From contig UCMS01000027.1 in assembly GCA_900473805.1 (NCBI GenBank), forward strand, positions 62,001-126,000: DNA of 64,000 bases. The letters are read 5' to 3'. A program made the position numbers and the translations under genes. This DNA is from Hyphomicrobiales bacterium (GTDB lineage: Bacteria > Pseudomonadota > Alphaproteobacteria > Rhizobiales > Rhizobiaceae). This document shows positions 44,851 through 53,195 of this stretch, piece after piece; position 1 is the first letter of the stretch, and each line of letters begins with the position of its first letter. The notes under the pieces are model-generated. The model saw only the letters and a list, made by a program, of their open reading frames with translations, made no database searches and was not told where the DNA came from.

Positions 44851-45881
44851 CAGATCCCCCTATAGTCGCGAAGGACACTCAGGAGGCCACTGCTCATCCG
44901 CCAGTAGTCACGGTTGAAGAGCTCATTCAAGGCTCGCTTCGCACTTCTCTCCCGGCGCAAATCGGCCCGAGCTTTCAGCAGCGCAATCTTGCGGTCGAGG
45001 ACCGAAAGGGACGTCGCCAGATCGATGTCGGCGCAAAGCGAAAATGAGCGGACGCTCTCTCGCACAAGCCGGAAAGCCTCGATCTCCTGCTCAAACCGAG
45101 CCCGCTGGACCTCAGCCCCAGCGGCAAGATCATGCGGTTTTCGTCGTGCAAGCACGCTCGTCTGCAAGGCATGACGCCGATAGGCCACCAATTTCTGAGA
45201 GAGAGGCAGTCCCGGATGCCCGCTCGCCGTTGCGCAGAGAGCCAGCCAGGTGTCGTGTGTCATCACGGAACCTGCGGGCTTGATGTCCATGAACGGCTCG
45301 ATCACGTCACGACGGAAGGCCGAAGCCATGCCGTAGACGACGTTTCCACCCGATATCATGGTTTCCAACGGCTTCTTGCGGAATCGGGCCTGCCGCGTGG
45401 TCGTGAAGCGAGCAAGATTCCAGAGCGTTTTAGACTGATACCGGTCAGAAGAGGAAAACTGGACCGCGTCGCAGAAGACAAAACCAGCGTGAGGCGCCCC
45501 GCCGAGTGCCGCCAGCATGACTTCAATCTTTGTTGGCATCCAGATGTCGTCTTGGTCACAGAAGAAGATGACGTCACTTGACGCCTCGCGGAGGGCGGCG
45601 CTGAACGCCGCATTGACGCCCCGGTTTCGTTGCCCGCGAAGAACCTTCATCTCGAAACGCGATTTGGCAGCGTAGTGCTGCAGGACAGCCCATGTTTCAT
45701 CCGTTGAGCCGTCGTCATAGACGACAAGTTCATTTGGGAGTCGCGTCTGCTGAGACAGGCTTGTGAGCTGCTCCTCCAGATATTCTGCGCCGTTGAAGGT
45801 CGCCATCACGACAGAGGCCGTCAAACCGTGCTGGATCCCGGTTTGCTGTGATGCGGCATCGCTTGGTCTACGAGCACTCAT
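44847..45881 (-). CDS. Glycosyltransferase family 2
   Basis: A 344-residue GT-A enzyme. SVVMATFNGAEYLEEQLTSL and ELVVYDDGSTDETW bind the donor; VIFFCDQDDIWMPTKIEVM is the metal-binding region typical of rhamnosyl- and amino-sugar transferases; VMTHDTWLALCAT lies on the acceptor side. ATG 45881 overlaps the flippase stop as ATGA; an upstream extension to 45935 lies inside that gene. Confidence 0.88.
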   Translation of the reverse strand: MSARRPSDAASQQTGIQHGLTASVVMATFNGAEYLEEQLTSLSQQTRLPNELVVYDDGSTDETWAVLQHYAAKSRFEMKVLRGQRNRGVNAAFSAALREASSDVIFFCDQDDIWMPTKIEVMLAALGGAPHAGFVFCDAVQFSSSDRYQSKTLWNLARFTTTRQARFRKKPLETMISGGNVVYGMASAFRRDVIEPFMDIKPAGSVMTHDTWLALCATASGHPGLPLSQKLVAYRRHALQTSVLARRKPHDLAAGAEVQRARFEQEIEAFRLVRESVRSFSLCADIDLATSLSVLDRKIALLKARADLRRERSAKRALNELFNRDYWRMSSGLLSVLRDYRGIW

Positions 45882-47503
45882 GGCGAGACCTTCCGAGACC
45901 GGAGGAGGCGGTCCCTGAGCATGCCAGACAACCACCGGCGCTCTTCATCGGAGAAGCCGAGCCCGTAGATTGCACCGGCCGTCACCATGCATGCGGCCAT
46001 AAACCTGGAAATGTCAGGGAGCGGCAGGTGCGACATTGCAGCGCCGAGAAGCGCACTCGCCGCAAAAGACAGCAGTGTGACGACCACAGCCGGCCGCAGT
46101 ACGGCCCGAGCGAAGTATCCGGGAGCAAGCCCTGTCAGTTGCACGACGAACCGCGTTCGAACCGCTAGAGCAAGAGACGAAAGCAGAAGCAGCAGCCAAA
46201 ACAGCGACAGCGGTCCTGCCTCCACGGAAAGCAGGAGAGCGCCGAGCGGCAGAGCCGTTAACATCAATCCGCCAACGACGATCTGATACCGGCGAATGTT
46301 TCCGGTCGCCTGAATGACGGAGACCAATGGATAGGACAGACTGTTGACGAGACCGGTCACGAGCAGCAGCCGGACCATCCCCACGGAATGTTCCGGAGTG
46401 TTTCCTAGCCAGATGCCAAGAACCACGTGAGCCTCAAGGGAAACAGGCACAACGAGGATCAGCATCAAGAAGAAGGCCGTCTTAGAGTTCCTCGCGATCA
46501 GGTCGTGCAACTGCGATGAATTCTGCTGGAAGTATGACTTCACGATACCTGGACTTGCCGTGATCTGGAGGTTTGACGCAAGCGTCGACGTTGCATTGGC
46601 AAGCTGAACTGCAATGCCTTGCGACGCATTCACCACCGGGCCGAAATGCAGGTTCAGAAGCAACGCGAAGCCGTGGATGTTCAGGACGACAGACAGGACC
46701 TCGATGAGGCTCCATCCGGCGAAACCGGCCAGCCGTCGCAAAAGATCGAAATCTGTGCACGGCCTGTATCGACTGGCCTCGATCACCCATCGGCAATATC
46801 CGACCTTGGCCAGGAAATTGACGACAACGAGACACATCATCAGAGACGAGAAGAGTTCAAGACGATCGCCGACAGCCGGGACGAGGGCCAGGGCAACCAG
46901 CACTCGCAGGAGCGAGTGCGCAATATCGAAAGCGGCATAGGCCGAGAACCGCTCGGTTGCCGCCAACAACGCATTGTACGGAACCTGAAGCACGGTCAGA
47001 GCAACCGTGAATGCGGCGCAGTGGAAGGCCCATGTAGCAGCCTGCATCCGTGCCGGAGGAATAACCATGTGGGTATGCAGGAACCAAAGGCCCAGTGTTT
47101 CGCAGACACACAAGACAAAGAGCGCAATTGCGGCATGGATCTGGAGGGACGCGCTGAAAACGGCGCCCAGCCGCTCTGCATTGTGGAATGCGAGCTCGAC
47201 GCTCAGATGGCGCTGAGTGCTGGCGGCAAGGGCCGAGTTCAAGAACGCGATGACGAAGGTGACACCGGCCACGGCTACATAAATTCCGTAGTCCACGGCA
47301 CCGAGTTCGGCGAGAATAATGCGCGACGAGTACAGAGAAACCGACATGGTCAGAAGCGTCCGCCCATACATGACGAGCGTGTTCGTCAACAACGAGCGGC
47401 AAACCGGCTGGCCTTCAGCCACAGATGGGGCCGCCGAGGGCGCGCCCTCGCCGCCTGTCTGTGCCCTCTCGGCGGGTCGTATTGCAGCAAGAGCGGCGGT
47501 CAT
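45878..47503 (-). CDS. Polysaccharide flippase (Wzx-like)
   Basis: A 541-residue protein with about twelve membrane segments. After a 75-residue cytoplasmic lead-in, LVMYGRTLLTMSVSLYSSRIIL and LGAVDYGIYVAVAGVTFVIAFL mark the first helices of the MATE/Wzx fold. It would flip the lipid-linked repeat unit to the periplasm for the Wzy-like polymerase. ATG 47503 is supported by GGAGG upstream and by an ATGA overlap with a short reading frame. Confidence 0.9.
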   Translation of the reverse strand: MTAALAAIRPAERAQTGGEGAPSAAPSVAEGQPVCRSLLTNTLVMYGRTLLTMSVSLYSSRIILAELGAVDYGIYVAVAGVTFVIAFLNSALAASTQRHLSVELAFHNAERLGAVFSASLQIHAAIALFVLCVCETLGLWFLHTHMVIPPARMQAATWAFHCAAFTVALTVLQVPYNALLAATERFSAYAAFDIAHSLLRVLVALALVPAVGDRLELFSSLMMCLVVVNFLAKVGYCRWVIEASRYRPCTDFDLLRRLAGFAGWSLIEVLSVVLNIHGFALLLNLHFGPVVNASQGIAVQLANATSTLASNLQITASPGIVKSYFQQNSSQLHDLIARNSKTAFFLMLILVVPVSLEAHVVLGIWLGNTPEHSVGMVRLLLVTGLVNSLSYPLVSVIQATGNIRRYQIVVGGLMLTALPLGALLLSVEAGPLSLFWLLLLLSSLALAVRTRFVVQLTGLAPGYFARAVLRPAVVVTLLSFAASALLGAAMSHLPLPDISRFMAACMVTAGAIYGLGFSDEERRWLSGMLRDRLLRSRKVSP

Positions 47504-47625
47504 GCGCGCGCCTCCGGCTGAGTTGCCTGCGCAAGGGCGGTCGCGCGTGCGGCGCATGCGGTTGGCAGAACGCGGTCCAACGCATCCCAAACCTCGTCGG
47601 TCGAGACTCTCGCCCAAACCATCAT
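47500..47625 (-). CDS. Possible 41-residue protein coupled to rmlA and wzx
   Basis: A short frame whose ATG overlaps the rmlA stop (ATGA at 47622-47625) and whose stop overlaps the flippase ATG (ATGA at 47500-47503). The product begins MMVWARVSTDEVWDALDRVL and ends QPEARA; no membrane segment is seen. Third codon positions are mostly G or C, as in real genes nearby. Its ends fit the coupling pattern of the operon, but 41 codons could also arise by chance. Confidence 0.4.
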   Translation of the reverse strand: MMVWARVSTDEVWDALDRVLPTACAARATALAQATQPEARA

Positions 47626-48494
47626 TTCAGCAACCCCGCCAGATAGCGGCCGTATTCGTTCTTGCCGAAGAGGTTCACACGCGAGACGAGGGCATTCTGA
47701 TCGATCCAACCCTGGTCGAAGGCGATCTCATCGGGTGATCCGACCTGCAATCCTTGGCGCATCTGCAGCGTGCGGACAAAATTTCCGGCGTCCAGCAGGC
47801 TGGAATGGGTCCCGGTGTCGAACCATGCATAACCGCGCCCCATCTTCTGGACGGTCAGCGTGCCTTCTTCGAGATACTGTTCGAGCAGGGATGTAATCTC
47901 CAGCTCGCCGCGCGCAGACGGAACGACCATTCTCGCTTTGGCGGGGGCAGTGCCGTCCATGAAGTAGAGGCCGGTGACCGCATAATCCGAGAGGGGCACG
48001 GGTGGCTTTTCAATGATGCTCGATACCCGCCCGCAGTCGTCGAAGGACACGATTCCATAGCGCTGCGGGTCGGCGACGCGGTAACCGAAAACTGTCGCGC
48101 CAGTCTCCTGTGCGGCGGCCTCCGCCAGAAGAATGGGCAGACCGTGGCCAAAGAAGACGTTGTCGCCCAGCACCATCACAGACGGCGCGCCGGCGAGGAA
48201 TTCCTCCGCGAGGATATAGGCCTGTGCGAGGCCATCCGGCGACGGCTGCTCGATCCAGGTGAATTCGATACCCCACTGGCTACCGTCACCCAGTGCCTTT
48301 TCGAACTGTTGGCGGTCCTGTGGAGTCGTGATGATCGCGATTTCACGGATGCCGCTCAGCATCAGGATGGAGATCGGGTAATAGATCATCGGCTTGTCGT
48401 AGAGGGGCAACAGTTGCTTCGAGAGGCCCACGGTGATGGGATACAGCCTGGTGCCCGAACCACCGGCGAGAACGATCCCCTTACGAGACGACAT
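47622..48494 (-). CDS. rfbA: Glucose-1-phosphate thymidylyltransferase RmlA
   Basis: A 290-residue enzyme that makes dTDP-glucose, the first step of dTDP-rhamnose synthesis. KGIVLAGGSGTRLYPIT, LLPLYDKPMIYYPISILM and VMVLGDNVFFGHGL are the family motifs, and YAWFDTGTHSSLLDAG is near the C-terminus. ATG 48494 follows GGAGG; the longer frame to 48692 is not RmlA-like. It lies 68 bases after rmlB. Confidence 0.96.
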   Translation of the reverse strand: MSSRKGIVLAGGSGTRLYPITVGLSKQLLPLYDKPMIYYPISILMLSGIREIAIITTPQDRQQFEKALGDGSQWGIEFTWIEQPSPDGLAQAYILAEEFLAGAPSVMVLGDNVFFGHGLPILLAEAAAQETGATVFGYRVADPQRYGIVSFDDCGRVSSIIEKPPVPLSDYAVTGLYFMDGTAPAKARMVVPSARGELEITSLLEQYLEEGTLTVQKMGRGYAWFDTGTHSSLLDAGNFVRTLQMRQGLQVGSPDEIAFDQGWIDQNALVSRVNLFGKNEYGRYLAGLLK

Positions 48495-48562
48495 GTCCAA
48501 CCTCCGATGTAGCGTAGAAGGTGCGAGAGATCCGCTTTCCGCGGAATGATGATGCGTGTGCG

Positions 48563-49612
48563 TCATGCGCTCGCCCCAAGCCGTGTGGTAACGGCTTTTC
48601 GGTCCATCAACGGACGCCACCAGGCCTCGTTTTCGATGTACCAGCGAACGGTTCGCCGGAGCCCTTCCTCGATGGTCACCGATGGCTTCCACGAGAGCTC
48701 GGTGCGGATCCGTGTGGCGTCGATCGCATAGCGCACATCATGGCCCGGTCGATCTGCGACGAAGACGATCTGGTCGGCATACCGGCCCGAAGACTTTGGC
48801 CTTTCGGCGTCGAGGATCGAACACAATGTTCGCACCAACTCGAGATTGGTGAGTTCATTGTCGCCGCCGATGTTGTAGCTTGAACCGACGGAGCCTCGGT
48901 CGAGTACAGTCATCAGAGCTTCGGCGTGGTCTTCGACATAAAGCCAGTCGCGGACGTTGCTGCCGTCGCCGTAGATCGGGATCGGTTTACCGGCCAATGC
49001 CCTGAGGATCGCGAGGGGGATGAGCTTTTCCGGGAAGTGGTAGGGTCCGTAGTTGTTCGAGCAATTGGTCAACAGCACGGGCACTCCATAGGTTTCGTGC
49101 CACGCACGGACCAAATGATCGGAAGCCGCCTTGGATGCCGAATAGGGACTGCGGGGGCTGTACGGTGTCGTCTCGGTGAACTTGACCGAGGGGTCGCGAG
49201 GAAGGGAGCCAAAGACCTCATCGGTGCTGATATGCTGGAACCTGAAACTGTCCGGCTTCCCGCAGCTCAACCAGTATGCGCGCGCGGCTTCCAACAGGCA
49301 GAACGTGCCGACAATGTTTGTCTGGATGAAATCTCCCGGGCCATCGATCGAGCGGTCGACATGGGATTCTGCAGCCAAATGCATCACTGCGTCTGGCCGG
49401 AAGCGGTCGAAAATCCGATCGAGGGCGGCGCGGTCCTGAATATCGACGCGCTCCAATGCATAGAGCGGGTTTCCGGCGACCGGGCTGACGTTCTCTATAC
49501 GGCCGGCATAGGTCAAAGCGTCAACATTGACGACAGAATGCCCCTTCTCGACCGCCAGCCGGACGACAGCAGAGCCGATGAACCCCAAACCACCCGTCAC
49601 GAGCAATTTCAT
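48563..49612 (-). CDS. rfbB: dTDP-glucose 4,6-dehydratase RmlB
   Basis: A 349-residue extended SDR, second step of dTDP-rhamnose synthesis. [16 protein letters not shown] binds [14 protein letters not shown] and [15 protein letters not shown] hold the catalytic Thr/Asp/Glu and Tyr/Lys, and [18 protein letters not shown] is conserved. ATG 49612 follows GGAAAGG. It precedes rmlA, while rmlC and rmlD sit at the far end of the same operon. Confidence 0.96.
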   Translation of the reverse strand: MKLLVTGGLGFIGSAVVRLAVEKGHSVVNVDALTYAGRIENVSPVAGNPLYALERVDIQDRAALDRIFDRFRPDAVMHLAAESHVDRSIDGPGDFIQTNIVGTFCLLEAARAYWLSCGKPDSFRFQHISTDEVFGSLPRDPSVKFTETTPYSPRSPYSASKAASDHLVRAWHETYGVPVLLTNCSNNYGPYHFPEKLIPLAILRALAGKPIPIYGDGSNVRDWLYVEDHAEALMTVLDRGSVGSSYNIGGDNELTNLELVRTLCSILDAERPKSSGRYADQIVFVADRPGHDVRYAIDATRIRTELSWKPSVTIEEGLRRTVRWYIENEAWWRPLMDRKAVTTRLGASA

Positions 49613-49697
49613 CAATCGATACCTTTCCAATTCACGTTGCTCGCCTCGATGGGCGCGCGACAACCGTCATGATTTCAAAACATAGACGGTAAAAATC

Positions 49698-50981
49698 TTA
49701 CTTTGCACCAAATCCATTTATGATTATCTCAACAGTTTTGATGTAAACTATGATATCCATCCAAGGAGAAAAGTTCTTTATATAGTAAAAATCATAATGC
49801 AACTTTTGCCTGACGTCCTCAACATCTGAAACATGCCCCTGATTAACCTGAGCCCACCCGGTAATTCCCGGCTTCACAATGTGTCTGTATCGATAAAAAG
49901 GCAGCTTTTCTTCATACCAACGCGACAACGGCAGGGCCTCGGGACGCGGCCCCACCCAGCTCATTTCGCCTCGGAGGATGTTGAGCAATTGCGGCAGTTC
50001 ATCGATGCGCGTGCGCCGCAGGAACCGGCCGAAGCGGGTGATGCGATGGTCACTGTCGGCCGTGACAGCGCGCTCCCGATCATCTTGGCGAGCGTCTCCC
50101 GCAACGCGCATGGTCCGGAATTTGTAGATGGTGAATACCTTCCCCTGATAGCCGCGCCGTTCCTGGCAGAAGAGCGCGGGGCCGGGTGAATCCACGCGGA
50201 TCAACATCGCCACGACGAGAAGGAAGGGCAGCAACAGCACGAGGGCGATCGCCGCGGTGACGCAATCGACAGCGTGCTTGACCGCCAGGTAAGCCTGGTT
50301 GGGGTTGAGCGATCCGAGGGTGTTTTCAGACAGATGGTCGATGGCAACACGCCCGGTCAGGGATTCGACGATCTGCTTGACATGATAGACGGGTATGCCG
50401 GAGAGGGCGCAATCGGCGATGAAGCGCTCCCAGGGACCGGAAAGATCCGCCCGCAGATCGGCGACAACGCCTTGAATACGCTCCGGAGGACGATTGGGCG
50501 TGGTCAGAACGCGCCATGCCACATCCGCGATCGACGTCACCGTTCCGATGTCCCCAGCCGGAACGACGGCAAGGCGTGTCGGTTGGAGCTTGCTGACAAG
50601 AAAGCTCCAACCGAAATACCAAACGGTCGACAAAGTGAACGACCCCGCCGCCTGGAAACGGCTGTAATCAAACCGGAAGAAGAAGATGATGACGAAGACC
50701 GTGCCATAGGTCAGCGCGAACGTCGGCAGGATCGCGCCTGCGGCGGCGAAGCCGGGATAGGTGCCGAGCCGACGATAGAGCAGATAACCCGCCAGATGCG
50801 CGACAATGGCAGCCGTTACGGTGACCTGGTGATTGGCACTCGAAAGAACCTCCGGCACGAACAGCATACGCAGAATCAGCGGAACGCCGATCGCGAAGAG
50901 CAGACCGCCCACAAGCTGATAGCGAACCCGAAGAGCAATATGGCGGGGTGCGTCCCAGAACCCGACGGCTTGCTTATACAT
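49698..50981 (-). CDS. Undecaprenyl-phosphate sugar-1-phosphate transferase (WcaJ/ExoY-like)
   Basis: A 427-residue phosphoglycosyltransferase that starts repeat-unit assembly. Four membrane segments (about residues 20-110) and a cytoplasmic middle domain precede a fifth hydrophobic segment (AIALVLLLPFLLVVAML). The catalytic domain has GPALFCQERRGYQGKVFTIY, KFRTMRV, IDELPQLLNILRGEMSWVGP and KPGITGWAQVNQG. First gene of the leftward operon. ATG 50981 is used, with a GTG at 50987 as alternative. A promoter may lie in 50982-51077. Confidence 0.93.
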   Translation of the reverse strand: MYKQAVGFWDAPRHIALRVRYQLVGGLLFAIGVPLILRMLFVPEVLSSANHQVTVTAAIVAHLAGYLLYRRLGTYPGFAAAGAILPTFALTYGTVFVIIFFFRFDYSRFQAAGSFTLSTVWYFGWSFLVSKLQPTRLAVVPAGDIGTVTSIADVAWRVLTTPNRPPERIQGVVADLRADLSGPWERFIADCALSGIPVYHVKQIVESLTGRVAIDHLSENTLGSLNPNQAYLAVKHAVDCVTAAIALVLLLPFLLVVAMLIRVDSPGPALFCQERRGYQGKVFTIYKFRTMRVAGDARQDDRERAVTADSDHRITRFGRFLRRTRIDELPQLLNILRGEMSWVGPRPEALPLSRWYEEKLPFYRYRHIVKPGITGWAQVNQGHVSDVEDVRQKLHYDFYYIKNFSPWMDIIVYIKTVEIIINGFGAK

Positions 50982-51077
50982 CGGCACCTACCACGGAACC
51001 GACATGTGTCAGCCCGACGCACAGGAATGGATATGAAATAGCGACCGAGGAGATCGGTGCTGAGCGATACTCGCAGA

Positions 51078-51533
51078 TCATGGCTGTCGGTCTCCGATGA
51101 GGATGGTCACGAGATGTCCGTAAGCCCGCCAGCGCCGGCGGATGGCATCGCCGTGCCGCCACGCCACCGCGTGGATGCGGGTAACATCCGCTGCGGAGAA
51201 ACCCTCCGCCTCCCTAAGAAGGGCTTCGTCCGTGGCGGCGTCATAACCGTTCAAAAGCCCCTCCTCGTAGACAGAAAGTGCCACCTGGATCTGTCTTTCA
51301 GAGAGCTGAAATCCGGGGCTCGACAGCACATCGCGCGCTGCTTGCGCCGAATCCGTCAGATGCTTGAACGGATGTTCAAAAGGCGCCGAAAACGGATCCA
51401 GGGCTTCAAGCGCAGCAATCAGAGCGGCGTGTTCGCTGGTTCCGGCACTTTGGGCGAGATCCGCAAGAGAACCTCCGATCCTGACGGAGGCACCGGAATC
51501 CAGTAACGCCCAGGAATTTGACTGGACATTCAA
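51078..51533 (-). CDS. Hypothetical protein coupled to the EAL gene
   Basis: A 151-residue soluble protein, not recognised. It is mainly helical (SAGTSEHAALIAALEALDPF, QIQVALSVYEEGLLNGYDAA). The start is a TTG overlapping the EAL-gene stop as TTGA, with GAGGAG 8 bases before it; an ATG four bases on is out of frame. Co-translation with the EAL protein suggests related function. Its stop is 96 bases before the phosphoglycosyltransferase gene. Confidence 0.65.
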   Translation of the reverse strand: MNVQSNSWALLDSGASVRIGGSLADLAQSAGTSEHAALIAALEALDPFSAPFEHPFKHLTDSAQAARDVLSSPGFQLSERQIQVALSVYEEGLLNGYDAATDEALLREAEGFSAADVTRIHAVAWRHGDAIRRRWRAYGHLVTILIGDRQP

Positions 51534-52723
51534 CGCAGGATCTCCTCAGAAGCTACGGGTTTCCGGATGAGTTGGCGCCGCGCACGCGCACGATCGGCGG
51601 TCGGCAGCCGCACGGCGGCCACGGCCTGGGAACGGTCATGCGGGATTTCCGGCCTGCCAAAATGATAGCCTTGCAGCCACTGGGCACCGGCAAGCCGGGC
51701 TACGGCGAGGCACTCAGCGTCTTCGACCCCCTCGACGACCACCAGACTGGACATGCAGGAGGACATGGTAATCAGGCTGGAGAGCAGCTCGCTGCCAAAG
51801 ATGGTTTCCGATGTTTCGCCGACGAAGACCGCGTCCAGCTTGATGATGTCCGGGCGCGCAACGCGTGCGAACGCGATCGAACTGAAGCCAGAACCGAAGT
51901 CATCGAGGGCGATACGGCAACCGGTGCCTTTCAGCGCGAAGAGCAAGTCGGTGGCTGTGGCGGTATCTGCGGGGAGCGCGGTCTCAGTCACCTCGATGAC
52001 AAGACGGCCCGCCACGTCGGGTCTCGCCATCAGGCCTCGCAGACACGAGTTCCAGCAGACATCATCGTTCAACGACATCGCCGAGACGTTGCATCCGAGC
52101 GACAGCTCAGGTTCGGCGTTCAGTTGCCGCAGCGTGTCCATCAGAACCCAGCGGTCCAAGGTGGCGGTAAGACCAAGCCTCTCGAGCGCAGGAAGGAATG
52201 TCCCCGGCGCGATGCTCTTACCGCTACCGACCTCGGTCAGGCGGATCAGGCGCTCCCTGTAGAGAAACGTTTCGGGCGCATCCGCAGCGACGATCGGCTG
52301 TTCGGCAAACTGCACTTTGCCGGACCGGACGGCCGTATAGGCAAGTACCGCCGCTTCCATATCGGCGCGGTAGCGGGCGACATCGAGATTGCGGTTGATG
52401 TAGCTGATCGTGGCCGGCGCGTCGTGGCGTGACAATCTGAGCGCCACCACCAGCTTGATTTTGCCGATGGTCAGCGGTGTTAACGCGGCGGTCTGAACGG
52501 CATCCTCCAGTTCCTGAAGGTGCGCATCATCCAATCGCGGCCCGACAAACTCCAAGGAAAGTCCGTAAGACTTCTCGTCTCGCTCCCAGTCGACAACGGA
52601 AAGCGCCTCGTCGAAACGCCGCCAGATTTCACCCAGCACACGCCCCGCAACGCCTTCGGAATAGGCTGCTGCGATGCAGGCTAGATTCTCGATCACAATC
52701 GTGAAGCGTGGGTGGCTCTTCAT
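51530..52723 (-). CDS. Degenerate GGDEF plus EAL-domain protein
   Basis: A 397-residue cytoplasmic protein. The first 140 residues look like a GGDEF domain that has lost its signature. Residues about 145-390 form an EAL domain in which EAL reads ERL (LYRERLIRL). Other catalytic residues are kept: NVSA, VIEVTE, ALDDFGSGFSS, IIKLDAVFV, VVEGVED and LQGYHFGRP. It may be a c-di-GMP phosphodiesterase or receptor. Position just upstream of the exopolysaccharide operon suggests control of polymer synthesis, which is common for c-di-GMP. Start at ATG 52723. Confidence 0.82.
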   Translation of the reverse strand: MKSHPRFTIVIENLACIAAAYSEGVAGRVLGEIWRRFDEALSVVDWERDEKSYGLSLEFVGPRLDDAHLQELEDAVQTAALTPLTIGKIKLVVALRLSRHDAPATISYINRNLDVARYRADMEAAVLAYTAVRSGKVQFAEQPIVAADAPETFLYRERLIRLTEVGSGKSIAPGTFLPALERLGLTATLDRWVLMDTLRQLNAEPELSLGCNVSAMSLNDDVCWNSCLRGLMARPDVAGRLVIEVTETALPADTATATDLLFALKGTGCRIALDDFGSGFSSIAFARVARPDIIKLDAVFVGETSETIFGSELLSSLITMSSCMSSLVVVEGVEDAECLAVARLAGAQWLQGYHFGRPEIPHDRSQAVAAVRLPTADRARARRQLIRKPVASEEILR

Positions 52724-53195
52724 GGATAAGTTCCGCCTTGAATGCGTTGAACCGCACATCGTGCGATCTGTGGTCAGGCCAAACCTCTCGTCAGGTGGGG
52801 CCAGATTTCTGCTGCAATGCGTTTTCGCTCACCGCCGGGACCCGACAGCGGTCGGCGCTCTCGGTCGGTCGACACGGTCAAGCTGATTTCCGACCGCTTC
52901 GAACCGCGGGAGGAGCTGGACCGGGACGGCGGTCCCGGTCCAGGGCCCCCTGCCGAAGACGACGAACGGAGGCTTCTCCCTCTTCAGACCCGACACCACA
53001 TGGGCTTGGGGGTGCGTGGTAGGGCTGAAGAAGCGCGCAATTTCCCGACGGGGGAACACACGGTCGATAGCAACAATCCCGTCGCGCAACCCGGCATGGC
53101 GAAGCTGCCTGCCGGGGAGCGAGTGACCGAACTTCGGCACTTGACTGACTCTCGATTCCATCTTCGGTCGCCCCCAAACCGTCCCTCGTGTGTGG
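52724..53195. other. Gap between the autotransporter and EAL genes with a strong hairpin
   Basis: No convincing gene lies in these 472 bases. A perfect 10-bp inverted repeat (GGACCGGGAC, loop GGCG, complement) occupies 52918-52941. It lies 255 bases downstream of the autotransporter stop. No U-run follows on either strand, so it is not a standard terminator. The EAL-gene promoter should be in the left part. Confidence 0.5.
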
